This document shows positions 1 through 8,669 of a DNA stretch of 64,000 bases, piece after piece (positions within the stretch are counted from its first letter, which is position 1; every line of letters starts with the position of its first letter). The translations under genes were made by a program, and so were the position numbers. A model generated the notes under the pieces. The model was not told where the DNA came from and ran no database searches. It saw only the letters and a program-made list of their open reading frames with translations. Source of the stretch: JANQRZ01 sp965215165. Lineage in GTDB: Bacteria; Bacteroidota; Rhodothermia; Rhodothermales; JANQRZ01. The stretch is taken from NCBI GenBank assembly GCA_965215165.1, contig CBDCCX010000006.1:2976001-3040000 (forward strand), read 5' to 3'.

Positions 1-21
1 CGAGGGTCGAGGGCCATGCCG

Positions 22-513
22 TTACGAGTGGCCGACGGGCTGCTCGGCTTTGCCTGGGCGGCCCTCGGTGATGGTCACGCCGGGAAGCTCGCTGCCTGCG
101 CGGTCGCTGCCTGTGCGGTCGCTGCGCTTCGGGAGCGCGCCGCCCATATCGCAGGTGCCGGAGAACGTAGCCCCGTCCTCGATCACGAGCTTCGCCGTGT
201 GGATGTTGCCTTCGACGACCGCCGAGCTTTTGAGCACCAGGCGCTCGGCGACGAACACTTCGCCCTCGACGCGTCCGGCGATGTCGGCGTGCGAGGAGCG
301 GACCTCGCCCTCGACGCTGCCCTCCGGGGTGATGACCGTCTTGCCGTCGACCTGGACGGTGCCGATCACCTTGCCGGAGACCCGGACATCGCTAGTGGCT
401 TGGAGGCCGCCTTCGATGACCGTGCCCTGCCCGATGATGTTGACCTGCCCCGGAGCGGGCGCGTCGCTTCGCTTTGCCATAGGAGTGTCGGTGCCGCTTC
501 TAAAGAGAGCCAT
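22..513 (-). CDS. Bactofilin (polymer-forming cytoskeletal protein)
   Basis: A 163-residue protein that should self-assemble into nucleotide-independent filaments on the inner face of the membrane. Residues about 22-125 show the bactofilin core: a run of short beta-strands with regular glycines and hydrophobics (IIGQGTVIEGGL, VRVSGKVIG, VEGEVRSS, VEGEVFVAERL, VVEGNIHTAKLVI), the pattern of a right-handed beta-helix. A polar, low-complexity C-terminal tail of about 35 residues follows, as is common in the family. It lies 62 nt downstream of an M23 peptidase on the same strand, a pairing known from other bacteria in which bactofilins position cell-wall hydrolases. A second in-frame ATG 11 codons in (position 480) is possible, but the first start fits the gene spacing. 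Confidence 0.93.
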   Translation of the reverse strand: MALFRSGTDTPMAKRSDAPAPGQVNIIGQGTVIEGGLQATSDVRVSGKVIGTVQVDGKTVITPEGSVEGEVRSSHADIAGRVEGEVFVAERLVLKSSAVVEGNIHTAKLVIEDGATFSGTCDMGGALPKRSDRTGSDRAGSELPGVTITEGRPGKAEQPVGHS

Positions 514-575
514 GTGCGTGAGGAGATGCCGGTACGGCGAGGGTTCCTGTCACGTATCGGACACGCCCAGGGAAT

Positions 576-1472
576 CTATAGCCCCACGAGATAGAGCCGG
601 GGGTCCTGCGCCAGCCCGTTGCGCCACAGCTCGAAGTGGAGATGCGGGCCGGTCGTGATCTCGCCCGTGTTCCCGCTCAGCGCGATGGCTTCGCGGCTCC
701 GCACCCGGTCGGCGACGGTTTTGAGGAGGCGGCTGTTGTGCTTGTAGACCGAAAGGTACCCATCGGCATGCTGCACAGCGATGACGTAGCCCCCGTCGTT
801 GGTCCAGTCCGCCGCGACCACATAGCCGTCGCCGATAGCGCGGACGGGAGTGCCCTCGGGGACGGCCTCGTCCACGCCGTAGTGCCCGCGCGCCGCGTCG
901 AAGCCGCGCGCGGCGAAGCCCTCGACCGGCGGCAGCGCCGGGAACTGGAGGCTGGCGAGGTAGGCCTCGACGACGCGGCCTGCCCCCTCGGCGCGGCGGT
1001 CCGCCGCGAGCTGGCCGAGCGCGAGGGCCGGCTGCTGATGGTCGGACCAGTCGTCGGAACGGCTCGCTGGTGGATCGAGCGGCAGCGCCTCGGCCGGTGC
1101 GGTCTCCACCTCGTCGCCGTCCGGTGCCGTCGTGGTGTCCTGCTCGCCGACGATGGCGTAGCGCAGCCGGGTGAGGTACTCATCCTGGAGCGCGAGCGAG
1201 TCCTGGAGCGCTGCCACGCGGACGGCGTTCTGCTGCGCGGCCTCGCGGAACACCTCGGGGTCGGGCCCCAGGAACACCCGGCGCACCGGCGTGAGCAGGG
1301 CGAGGGCCAGCAGGGTGAGCGTGAGCGCACCGATGGCTCCGGCCACGAGCCAGAGCAGGCTGCGGGGCCGGACCACGTACTGCTGCGGGTTCCCTACGCC
1401 GCGCTCGTCTACGACAATCACCGTGCGGGGAGCGCCAGGGCCTCGCGCTAGGTCCAGGATAAAAGAGAGCAT
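576..1472 (-). CDS. Membrane-anchored M23 (LytM-type) peptidoglycan endopeptidase
   Basis: A 298-residue zinc metallopeptidase predicted to cut peptide cross-bridges of peptidoglycan. A short cytoplasmic N-terminus is followed by one transmembrane helix (about residues 38-62), a periplasmic stalk with a probable coiled coil (about 75-115), and a C-terminal M23 domain (about 190-290). The zinc-binding motifs are complete: the HxxxD motif at H197/D201 (in GHYGVD) and the HxH motif at H277/H279 (in HLHFELW). It is the upstream gene of a two-gene unit with the bactofilin, so the filament probably scaffolds this hydrolase for local wall remodelling. The only odd point is a stalk rich in Asp, Glu and Ala. 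Confidence 0.93.
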   Translation of the reverse strand: MLSFILDLARGPGAPRTVIVVDERGVGNPQQYVVRPRSLLWLVAGAIGALTLTLLALALLTPVRRVFLGPDPEVFREAAQQNAVRVAALQDSLALQDEYLTRLRYAIVGEQDTTTAPDGDEVETAPAEALPLDPPASRSDDWSDHQQPALALGQLAADRRAEGAGRVVEAYLASLQFPALPPVEGFAARGFDAARGHYGVDEAVPEGTPVRAIGDGYVVAADWTNDGGYVIAVQHADGYLSVYKHNSRLLKTVADRVRSREAIALSGNTGEITTGPHLHFELWRNGLAQDPRLYLVGL

Positions 1473-1648
1473 ACGGCGACGAGGAGTAAGGCTCAGGAAG
1501 AAGACCGTCAGGGCATCAGTGCCATTTCATGGTTTCCACAAATGGCGTGGGGTTAAATTAGTCCTTTCGCACGCCGATGATGGCATCACTGCCGGCCGCA
1601 GACCCAGACCGAATCAGACGGACGGGTTATTTCCACTTCCCGATTTCT

Positions 1649-1900
1649 ATGCCCCAGCACAAATCCGCCAAGAAGCGCGTCCGCCAGAACGCGAAGCGCC
1701 GCGCCCGCAACCGCTACCAGAAGGTGCGGATGCGCACGCTCGTCAAGCGGCTCGAAGCTACCGAGGACCGCGCCGAGGCCGAGACCCTGCTCAACGAAAC
1801 GAAGGGGGTCCTCGACCGCCTCGCAACCAAGCGTGTCATCTCGCGCAACCGCGCCGCGCACGCTAAGAGCCACCTCGAGAAGCTCGTCAACGCGCTCTAG
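1649..1900 (+). CDS. rpsT: 30S ribosomal protein S20
   Basis: An 83-residue small basic ribosomal protein that binds 16S rRNA. It begins MPQHKSAKKRVRQNAKRRAR, the typical S20 N-terminus, and ends in the conserved helix (RNRAAHAKSHLEKLVNAL). The ATG at 1649 was chosen because the 24 in-frame residues upstream have no counterpart in the family and the length then matches S20. The gene is divergent from the M23/bactofilin pair; the 176-bp spacer contains an AT-rich patch (about 1545-1570) that is the likely promoter area for both directions. No Shine-Dalgarno sequence is visible. Confidence 0.96.
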   Translation: MPQHKSAKKRVRQNAKRRARNRYQKVRMRTLVKRLEATEDRAEAETLLNETKGVLDRLATKRVISRNRAAHAKSHLEKLVNAL

Positions 1901-1905
1901 GGCGT

Positions 1906-1940
1906 GGCTCTGCGGCCGGGCCTAGTCCCAGGCCAGAGCC
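1906..1940 (+). terminator. Imperfect hairpin after rpsT, possible weak terminator
   Basis: A 7-bp stem GGCTCTG/CAGAGCC encloses further complementary GGCC blocks just after the rpsT stop. There is no T-tract after it, so factor-independent termination is doubtful. Confidence 0.3.
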
Positions 1941-2266
1941 CTAGGAACCGCGCTCCCGGTCTCCGGTTGACGCGGCGATTGTTCCACCAGCACTTGCGCT
2001 GCACCCCGCGCCGCACCCCCCGGCCCGGGCTTCACCGAAACGGCAGCACGCACCGTCTTCTGCACCCCCTAGTTCGCAGAAAACCACGCGCTCTTCCCCG
2101 TTTTATCGCGATCCTCCGTATTATTTCGTTTGCCCGGCGCCTAGCTTCACTCCGGCACGCGGCACACCCCCTCCCGTGCCTCAGCACGTGGACTCGTCCG
2201 GCCCGCTGGACCCCTTTACCCACCCCAGTCACCTCGTCTAACGCCAACACCCCAGGGAGAAGACAC
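1941..2266. other. Intergenic region upstream of the OmpA-PKD gene
   Basis: About 330 bp with no credible gene. The left part is C-rich; around 2100-2130 there is an AT-richer stretch (TATTATTTCGTTTG) that loosely resembles a Bacteroidota TAnnTTTG-type promoter element. The end carries a GGGAGA purine run 6-12 bases before the ATG at 2267, which is a plausible ribosome-binding site. I see no repeat or RNA gene. Confidence 0.4.
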
Positions 2267-3907
2267 ATGACCAAGCGTCTACAATCTCCGCTCTTGCTGG
2301 CTTGCGCCGCCTGCATGCTCTTCGCTTCAGCGACCGATGCCCAGGCCCAACGCCCGTACAAGACTCCTTACATCAGCGCCTACGGCGGCCTCGGCCTCTA
2401 CGGCGGCGACCTCGACGGCAACCCGCAGAACGAGATCGACAACCCGTTCGACAACCCGGGCTACGCCGCCGCCGGTGAGATCGGTTACCAGTTCACCGAG
2501 TCGCTCGGCTTCGGGATCGCCTACAACTACGGTAACTACCCGCAGCTCCAGTTCGTCGGCGTCTCCGACCCGGACGACCCGGGCATGCCGCAGCAGTTCA
2601 ACGACGTCGTCGAGTCGCGCTCCCAGATCCAGGCGGCCTTCCGCTACTTCGTCTTCCCGTCGTCGCGCTTCACGCCCTACGTCAAGCTCGGCGTGAGCTA
2701 CGCCTTCGAGCCGGACTACAGCGAGCAGAGCGACGCCGCGCCGGGCAACATCGAGACCACCGACGGCTGGGGTCCCCTCGTCGGCGGCGGCCTGGACCTA
2801 CTGCTCGGCAGCAAGTTCTCGCTCTTCCTCGAAGCCAACGCGGCCTACCTCTTCCCGGACAACGCCATCGACGGCACCGACCCCGGGCGCTTCGGCGACG
2901 GGGAGGACGAGGCAGACTTCGACTGGCTCGCTCTCGGCGGCGGCGGCTTCCGCTTCTGGTTCAGCTCGCCCAACAACGATGTCGACGCGACGATCGACTG
3001 CGCGACCTCGCTCGAGGTCGGGCAGGCCGGCACGTTCACGGCCTTCGTGAACGAGGACGCCACCGGCCCGCTGACCTACATGTGGAACTGGGGCGATGGT
3101 GCCTCCTCCGATGGCCTGGTGGCGACGCACAGCTACGCGTCCGCCGGGACCTACACCGTCAGCTTCACCGCGACTGGCCCGGGCAACGACGACACCGAGA
3201 CCTGTCTCGTGACCGTCAACGAGCCGCCGACCGCGCCGCCGGCCCTCACCGCCTGCCGCGCTACGCCGATGTCGGCGAACGTCGGCGAGACGGTCAGCTT
3301 CTCGGCGACCGCCACCGGCACGCGTCCGATCGAGTTCATGTGGGACTTCGGGGATGGCAGCAACGCCAACACCCTCAACGCCACGCACGTCTACGACGAG
3401 ATCGGCACCTACGATGTCTCGCTGACGGCGACGAACGCGGACGGTTCGGACACCTGTACCATGACCGTCACCGTGCTCGACCGCTTCTGCGACGAGGTCA
3501 CGGAGCTCAACACGGTCTACTTCGACCGGAACAGCAGCACGCTCGACTTCGCTGCCGAGTCCCGCCTGGCGGAGAACGTCGCGGTCCTCGAGCGCTGCCC
3601 GGAGATCTGCACGGTCGTCAACGGCTACACCGACAGCCGCGAGCGTGACCGTCTGCGCCTCTCCGAGCGTCGTGCTGCGGCCGTCGAAGCGTACTACGTT
3701 CAGAACGACATCAACGACGACCGCATCGAGTCCCGCGGTCTCGGCGTCGCGCCGGACGACAACTACAAGGAGGACGGCGGTGCCGGCAGCCGCCGCGCCG
3801 AGTCGATCCCGATGTCGTGCGACGGCATGATGGACATGGATATGGACGACGACATGGACATGGACGACGACGACATGATGGACGATGACATGGACAGCGA
3901 CGGCTAG
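2267..3907 (+). CDS. Outer-membrane beta-barrel / PKD / OmpA fusion protein
   Basis: A 546-residue envelope protein. Order of parts: signal peptide (residues 1-28, ending ATDAQAQ); an OmpW/OmpA-like outer-membrane beta-barrel (about 30-235, alternating aromatic strands, ending in FRFWF); two PKD domains (about 240-320 and 325-410, each with a WxxGDG or WDFGDG motif and a THxY...GTY segment); an OmpA-type peptidoglycan-binding domain (about 415-515, VYFDRNSSTLD ... NGYTDSRERD); and a C-terminal tail of about 29 residues made almost only of Met and Asp. The likely role is tethering the outer membrane to peptidoglycan, with PKD spacers. The ATG at 2267 follows a purine-rich ribosome site and starts a clear signal peptide; the longer upstream reading frame has no such features. 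The Met/Asp tail is not part of the standard domain. Confidence 0.9.
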   Translation: MTKRLQSPLLLACAACMLFASATDAQAQRPYKTPYISAYGGLGLYGGDLDGNPQNEIDNPFDNPGYAAAGEIGYQFTESLGFGIAYNYGNYPQLQFVGVSDPDDPGMPQQFNDVVESRSQIQAAFRYFVFPSSRFTPYVKLGVSYAFEPDYSEQSDAAPGNIETTDGWGPLVGGGLDLLLGSKFSLFLEANAAYLFPDNAIDGTDPGRFGDGEDEADFDWLALGGGGFRFWFSSPNNDVDATIDCATSLEVGQAGTFTAFVNEDATGPLTYMWNWGDGASSDGLVATHSYASAGTYTVSFTATGPGNDDTETCLVTVNEPPTAPPALTACRATPMSANVGETVSFSATATGTRPIEFMWDFGDGSNANTLNATHVYDEIGTYDVSLTATNADGSDTCTMTVTVLDRFCDEVTELNTVYFDRNSSTLDFAAESRLAENVAVLERCPEICTVVNGYTDSRERDRLRLSERRAAAVEAYYVQNDINDDRIESRGLGVAPDDNYKEDGGAGSRRAESIPMSCDGMMDMDMDDDMDMDDDDMMDDDMDSDG

Positions 3908-3930
3908 TCCGCCGCATCCAACGCACTACC

Positions 3931-3978
3931 AAGCGGGCCTGCGGAGCATATGCTCTCGCAGGCCCGCCTGCTTTTTAT
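3931..3978 (+). terminator. Rho-independent terminator after the OmpA-PKD gene
   Basis: A long GC-rich stem (AGCGGGCCTGCG pairing with CGCAGGCCCGCCT) with an AGCATATGCT inner palindrome, followed by CTTTTTAT. It lies 24 bp after the stop codon. Confidence 0.85.
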
Positions 3979-4093
3979 AGGGCGTGCGGAGCAGAGAGGG
4001 AGTGGAAAGATTGGTCGAGGCGAGTGCTCCGAGATGAGGCTATACTCTGCCCCTCCTTTTCCTCTTCCCCCGCCGCCTCATCCTCGCTGTCCC

Positions 4094-5119
4094 ATGCCCG
4101 GCTTCAACAGCGCCGCCCGCGAGCGGCTCGCCCGTGCGCTCAAAGTGGAGGCTCGCCGCCTCGGCTTCGACGCGTGCGGGATCGCGAAGGCGGAGCGCTT
4201 GGACGACGAGGCCCTCCGCCTGGAGCAGTGGCTCCGCGAGGGACGGCACGCCTCGATGGGCTGGATGGAGAACCACTTCGAGAAGCGCGTTGACCCGCGC
4301 CGGCTCGTGGACGGCGCGCAGTCGGTGGTGTCGGTCCTGCACACGTACTATCGGCCGGAGCCGCATCCCGACGATCCGGCGGTGGGCAAGATCAGCCGCT
4401 ACGCCTGGGGCGACGATTACCACACCGTCCTCAAGGACAAGCTCTACGCGCTCTACCACTGGCTCGACGAGGCGGCCGGCGGCATAGCGGGGCGCGTGTT
4501 CGTGGACTCGGCCCCGGTGCTCGACAAGGCGTGGGCGGCGCGCAGCGGGCTGGGGTGGGTCGGCAAGAGCACGATGCTGCTCAACCGCGGCCTCGGCTCC
4601 TTCTTCTTCATCGGCGAACTGATCGTGGACGTGCCGCTCCCGCCCGATCAGGCGATGGCCGACTACTGCGGCTCCTGCACCCGCTGCCTCGACGCGTGCC
4701 CGACCGGCGCGCTCGACGCCCCGTATCAGATCGACGCGGGGCGGTGCATCTCGTATCTCACCATCGAGCACCGGGGCGAGACGCTGCCGGAGGGGATGGA
4801 CTCCGAGATCGGCAGTTGGATCTTTGGCTGCGATATCTGCCAGGACGTGTGCCCGTGGACCAAGTTCAGCCGGGCCACCGACGAGGCCCGCTTCGCGCCG
4901 CGCCCCGGCGTCACCGACACCGAGCTGCGCGAGTGGGCCGAGCTAGACCTCGAGGCCTTCCGCGAACGCTTCGGCGGCAGCCCGGTCGAGCGGGCGAGGT
5001 TCGAGGGGTTCCGGCGGAACGTCCGCGCCGCGCTCGAAAACGGGAGGGCGGAGAGCGGGAGAGCGGAGATAGAGCGTGGGAGCAAGGGAGAGAAGGGAGG
5101 ACCTCGACCTGAAGCGTAG
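4094..5119 (+). CDS. queG: Epoxyqueuosine reductase
   Basis: A 341-residue cytosolic cobalamin- and Fe-S-dependent enzyme that reduces epoxyqueuosine to queuosine in the wobble base of tRNAs. The N-terminal half carries the family pattern (GFDACGIAKAERL ... GWM ... DPRRLV ... VVSVLHTYY, then the WAARSGLGWVGKSTML segment). Two ferredoxin-like clusters follow: CGSCTRCLDACPTG and CDICQDVCPW. The ATG at 4094 was chosen because upstream in-frame residues are not family-like. The usual C-terminus ends at about residue 317 (RRNVRAALENG); the last 24 residues come from a purine-only repetitive stretch (5041-5100) and look like read-through of intergenic sequence after loss of an older stop. Confidence 0.93.
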   Translation: MPGFNSAARERLARALKVEARRLGFDACGIAKAERLDDEALRLEQWLREGRHASMGWMENHFEKRVDPRRLVDGAQSVVSVLHTYYRPEPHPDDPAVGKISRYAWGDDYHTVLKDKLYALYHWLDEAAGGIAGRVFVDSAPVLDKAWAARSGLGWVGKSTMLLNRGLGSFFFIGELIVDVPLPPDQAMADYCGSCTRCLDACPTGALDAPYQIDAGRCISYLTIEHRGETLPEGMDSEIGSWIFGCDICQDVCPWTKFSRATDEARFAPRPGVTDTELREWAELDLEAFRERFGGSPVERARFEGFRRNVRAALENGRAESGRAEIERGSKGEKGGPRPEA

Positions 5120-5162
5120 AGAGCGGACAGGGAAAGTTGGCGCTTCTCCCTTTCCCCCGTTC

Positions 5163-7184
5163 TCACAGGTCCGCCCGAGGCAGGACGATCTCGACGGCCG
5201 TGCCCTCGCCCGGCGTGCTCTCGGCGGTGGCGGTCCCGTTCATGGCCTCGGCGAGGCGCGCCACGAGGGCGAGGCCGAGGCCGGAACCGCCGAAGTCCCG
5301 GTTGAGGCGGTTGTCGCCCTGCGAGAACGGCTCGAACATCTCGCCGAGGTAGCCCGGCTCGATCCCGATGCCGGTGTCCTCAACCCGGAGCCGCACGCCG
5401 CCGGGGTGCAGCTCGGTGGCGATGCGGACGTGCCCGGCGTCGGTGAACTTGACCGCGTTCGAGACGAGCTGCTCCAGTATCTCCGTGATCCGGGCGGCCT
5501 CGCCGAGCACCACCGGCTCGCCGGGGTCGAGGCCGAGCACGAGGTTGAGGCCGCGCTCGGCGAGGAGAGGCGTTTGCCTGTGGGCGAAGGCCTCGAGGAT
5601 GGGATGGAGCGGGACGGGGCTGCGCTCGACGAGGACGCGCCCGCTCTGGAGGTTGGCGAGCTCGAAGATGTCGTTGATGAGGGCGAGCACGGTGCCGGCC
5701 TGCTCGTGGATCGTGGCGGCGAACTCGGTGATTTCGGGCGCGGGCGTGTCGAGCGCGGCGACCTCCTCGAGCAGCACCTCGGCGTAGCCGCGGATCGCAC
5801 CGAGCGGGGTGCGGATTTCGTGGCTCATCATCGAGACGAAGGACGACTTGACGCGGTGGGCGGAGGCGGCGTCTTCGCGCGTCCGGGCGAGGGCGGCCTC
5901 GGTTTCGCGCGCCTCGGTCACGTCCGAGAGGATGCCGGCGACGAGGCCCGTGCGCTCGCGGTGCGGCGACGCGCTCTCACGCAGCCACCGGACCTGCCCG
6001 TCGGCCCGTTCGATGCGGTAGACGAGGCGGCTGTCGCGGCCCTCGCTGAGCGTCCGGTCGTGGCGCTCGACGGCCGCGCGGTCGTCGCGGAGGACGAGGC
6101 CGGCACGCCACGGAATGGTGCCGGCCGTGAGAGTCGCGGCCGGGTGCCCGGTCAGGGACTCGACCTGCTCGCTCAGGAAGGCGTACGAGCGCTCCCCCTC
6201 GTCGTCGAGGGAGAACGAGAAGAGGGTGTCCTCGATGCTCGCGACGACCTGCCGGTAGCGGGCCTCGGCGCGGAGCCACGCCCACAGCGTCTCGGCGAGC
6301 GACCCGAGGCGGGCGAGCGCGCGGCGCTCGGTCCCGGTCCAGGGCACGGTGCCCTCGCCCTCGCGAAGCAGCAGGAGCAGCCCGGCCCGGTCGCCCTCAG
6401 CGTCGAGGGGCAAGGCTACGACCTCCGTCGCACCGACGAGCTCAGCCAAGCGCTGAGTCTGGCGGCCCGCGAGGTGCACCGGGCGGGAGTCCTCGGAGAG
6501 CGCGGCAGCGTCGAGCACGAGCGGCGGCGCGGCCGGCACGTCGGGACCGCTCCAGCGGGTGCGCTCGGTGTAGCGCTCGGCGTCGAGGAAAAGCACGACG
6601 GCGCGGTCGGCGCGCGCGGTTTCGCCGAGGATGCGGGCGGCCTCGCTCAGGAAGCCCGCCGGGGGCTGGGCGATGGCCGCGTAGTGGAGGAACGGCTCGG
6701 CCTCGTCGTAGCGCGCCAGCAGGCGCAGCGTCTCGGCACGCGCCACCTCGGCCGTAACGTCGGAGACCATCAGCACGCCGCCGACGGTCCCGTCCTCCGG
6801 GTGCTGGATCGGCGCGCCGTGGAGGCGGAGCGCGCGCCTCGCCCCGTCGCTCCGCACGAAGGCGACCTCGGTCTCGGCGAGCGGCTCGCCACCGGCCAGC
6901 ATCCGGTTCACGAGGCCGGGGAGGCCCGCGTCGAGACCGTCGATCGCGCCGAGCGGCCGGCCGATCCACGCCGCCTCCGGGTCCTCGCCCGTGATCGTCC
7001 GGAGCCGGTGGTTCTCGAACGTCACCACGCCCGCCGCGTCGAGGTGGGCCACGCCCATCGGGCTCTGCTCGAGAAAGGTTTGGACGAGGGCTTCGCGCCG
7101 GAAGAGCGCCGCCTCCACCTCGTCGAGCGCGTCGTCGCCGGACGGCATGGGCGGAACGACGGCGTTACGGTTCGTGGCGATCAT
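5163..7184 (-). CDS. PAS/GAF-domain sensor histidine kinase
   Basis: A 673-residue soluble sensor kinase with no membrane segment, so it should sense a cytoplasmic signal or a partner. Order: PAS-1 (about 30-140), GAF-like domain (about 160-290), PAS-2 with PAC (about 300-415, ending GILSDVTEARETE), HisKA dimerisation domain with the phospho-acceptor His in SHEIRTPLGAIRGY (about 445), and HATPase_c (N box VSNAVKFTDAG, G1 DTGIGI, F box EPFSQ, G2 GGSGLGLALV). No receiver domain is fused and no response regulator is adjacent, so its partner is elsewhere. The ATG at 7184 was used; a TTG five codons earlier (7199) is the alternative. The downstream gene on the same strand is far away, so it is probably transcribed alone. 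Confidence 0.92.
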   Translation of the reverse strand: MIATNRNAVVPPMPSGDDALDEVEAALFRREALVQTFLEQSPMGVAHLDAAGVVTFENHRLRTITGEDPEAAWIGRPLGAIDGLDAGLPGLVNRMLAGGEPLAETEVAFVRSDGARRALRLHGAPIQHPEDGTVGGVLMVSDVTAEVARAETLRLLARYDEAEPFLHYAAIAQPPAGFLSEAARILGETARADRAVVLFLDAERYTERTRWSGPDVPAAPPLVLDAAALSEDSRPVHLAGRQTQRLAELVGATEVVALPLDAEGDRAGLLLLLREGEGTVPWTGTERRALARLGSLAETLWAWLRAEARYRQVVASIEDTLFSFSLDDEGERSYAFLSEQVESLTGHPAATLTAGTIPWRAGLVLRDDRAAVERHDRTLSEGRDSRLVYRIERADGQVRWLRESASPHRERTGLVAGILSDVTEARETEAALARTREDAASAHRVKSSFVSMMSHEIRTPLGAIRGYAEVLLEEVAALDTPAPEITEFAATIHEQAGTVLALINDIFELANLQSGRVLVERSPVPLHPILEAFAHRQTPLLAERGLNLVLGLDPGEPVVLGEAARITEILEQLVSNAVKFTDAGHVRIATELHPGGVRLRVEDTGIGIEPGYLGEMFEPFSQGDNRLNRDFGGSGLGLALVARLAEAMNGTATAESTPGEGTAVEIVLPRADL

Positions 7185-7250
7185 CGAGCGAAGCAGCAAG
7201 AAAAGAGGGCGAGGCAGACCACCAGGGCGGCCCGCGCCGAATCGCTCTCC

Positions 7251-8603
7251 TCACTCAAGGATGCTGCCAGACACGTCTGTGCCAGACACGTCTGTGCTGG
7301 ACGGTTCGTCCCGCCGCTCGCGCGGCACCACGACCAGCAGCCACCCGATGCCGGTGAGAATCTGTACCAGGGCGAAGGCGAAGAACAGCGTCCGCAGGCC
7401 GGCCACCTCCGCCTCCAAGAGGGCCGCCGCCGCCAGCACCGAGGCCGACTCGACGAGCGTCACGAGGAGCCAGTCGGTGGCGAAGACGCGGCCTCGGAAG
7501 CGGTCCTCGGTGCGCTGTTGCAGGAGCACGGTTGAGAGCACCCAGTTGGCCCCGCTCGCGGCGTGGGCAAAGAGCACGAGCGCCACGAGCGCCGGTAGCC
7601 ATCCGACGGCGCTGACCCCGACGTAGCCGACCCCGCTCGCGACGACGCACGCGCCCAAGAGCGCCGGCCACCGTCTCTCGTCGCGGAAGAGCGCTCGGGC
7701 GATGACGGGTCCCAGGCCAGTCCCGAGGCCGCGCGCCGCGAAGAGGAGTCCGATCCCGAGCGCCGGCCGTCCCGGCAGCACGGCCTCGCCCAAGAGCACC
7801 AGCATGAAGACCGTCGCCCCGCCGCCGACGCCCCACGTCGCCTTCGCAAGGGCGATCCGGCCGACGCGCGGCACCGCGCGCAGCCGCCACCAGCCCTCGG
7901 CAATCGTGCGGAGGCCATCGCGCACCGGCGTCGCGGTCGGCTCCACGGCGTCGGTGTCCTGCGGGATGACGGTCCGCCCGATGAACCACGCCGAGACGAG
8001 GTACGTCGCGCTGTCGATCACGAAGACCGCCTGCGGCCCGAGGGCATCGACGGCGAAGCCGCCCACCGCCGCGCCGACGGCCAGCATCGTGGACCAGGTC
8101 GCCGCCATCAGCGCGTTCGCCGTCAAGAGGTCGCGCGCCGGGACGATGTTCGGGAGCGACGCGCTCTTGGCCGGGCTGAAGAAGGCGCTCACCGCGATCT
8201 GGAGCGTCGTGAGCGTGTAGAGCAGCACCAGCCCGCCGCCGAGCGGGACGAGCAAGAAGCCGAGCACGAGCACGGCCCGCACCAGGTCGGCCGCGATCAT
8301 CACGCGCCGCCGGTCCAGCCGGTCCACGACCAGCCCCGCGATGGGCGACGCCAGCGCCAGCGGCAGCAGCTTGGCGACGAACACGAACCCCAGCGCCAGC
8401 GGCGAGCCCGACACCGTCTCGACCATCCGGTAGAGCGCGATCGTGTTGAACCAGTCGCCGAAGAGCGAGACCACGTTGCCCGCCCACAGCCGCCGGAAGT
8501 TGGCGTTCGTGCGAACGAGCGCGGCGTAGCCAGCCGGGCGGGGTGCGTCGGAGTGCGCGATGGCGTTGCGGGCGAGGGCGTGGAAGGAGGAGCCCAGCGG
8601 CAT
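7251..8603 (-). CDS. MFS transporter, enterobactin-exporter-like (MFS_3)
   Basis: A 450-residue inner-membrane permease with about 12 hydrophobic helices. The N-terminal signature (NFRRLWAGNVVSLFGDWFNTIALYRMV) and the helix 2-3 loop VDRLDRRRVMIAADLVRA are characteristic of the MFS_3/EntS-like branch of drug or siderophore exporters; the substrate cannot be told. The ATG at 8603 was preferred over one at 8654 because a perfect palindrome (8608-8628) directly precedes it and the extra 17 residues are not membrane-protein-like. It follows lysS on the same strand with a 66-bp gap. The last codons contain two copies of a 15-bp repeat (SGTDV), a small in-frame duplication at the cytoplasmic tail. 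Confidence 0.9.
   Translation of the reverse strand: MPLGSSFHALARNAIAHSDAPRPAGYAALVRTNANFRRLWAGNVVSLFGDWFNTIALYRMVETVSGSPLALGFVFVAKLLPLALASPIAGLVVDRLDRRRVMIAADLVRAVLVLGFLLVPLGGGLVLLYTLTTLQIAVSAFFSPAKSASLPNIVPARDLLTANALMAATWSTMLAVGAAVGGFAVDALGPQAVFVIDSATYLVSAWFIGRTVIPQDTDAVEPTATPVRDGLRTIAEGWWRLRAVPRVGRIALAKATWGVGGGATVFMLVLLGEAVLPGRPALGIGLLFAARGLGTGLGPVIARALFRDERRWPALLGACVVASGVGYVGVSAVGWLPALVALVLFAHAASGANWVLSTVLLQQRTEDRFRGRVFATDWLLVTLVESASVLAAAALLEAEVAGLRTLFFAFALVQILTGIGWLLVVVPRERRDEPSSTDVSGTDVSGSILE
7267..7296. repeat. Tandem 15-bp repeat (2 copies) in the 3' end of the MFS gene
   Basis: The unit CCAGACACGTCTGTG occurs twice in a row without mismatch. Each unit is itself a near-perfect inverted repeat (CAGAC-AC-GTCTG). 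It keeps the reading frame and adds one five-residue unit. Confidence 0.9.
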
Positions 8604-8607
8604 CGAG

Positions 8608-8628
8608 GGGCACACCGCCGGTGTGCCC
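8608..8628. repeat. Perfect 9-bp palindrome with 3-nt loop between lysS and the MFS gene
   Basis: GGGCACACC-GCC-GGTGTGCCC lies four bases upstream of the MFS start codon on the minus strand. It could be a hairpin in the leader of the MFS message, a REP-like unit or a repressor operator. Its GGGCAC...GTGCCC ends resemble the hairpin at 63296-63327. Confidence 0.6.
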
Positions 8629-8669
8629 TTACGGCAGTGAGGGTCCCGCGACACCGGTGGGTCGCACGG

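Noticed and set aside
5076..7535. Very long open frame on the plus strand opposite the histidine kinase
   Set aside because: The antisense frame follows from GC-rich codon bias (third-position G/C removes stops). Its protein is low-complexity Arg/Gly/Ala/Glu without domain motifs, while the minus strand encodes a clear kinase.
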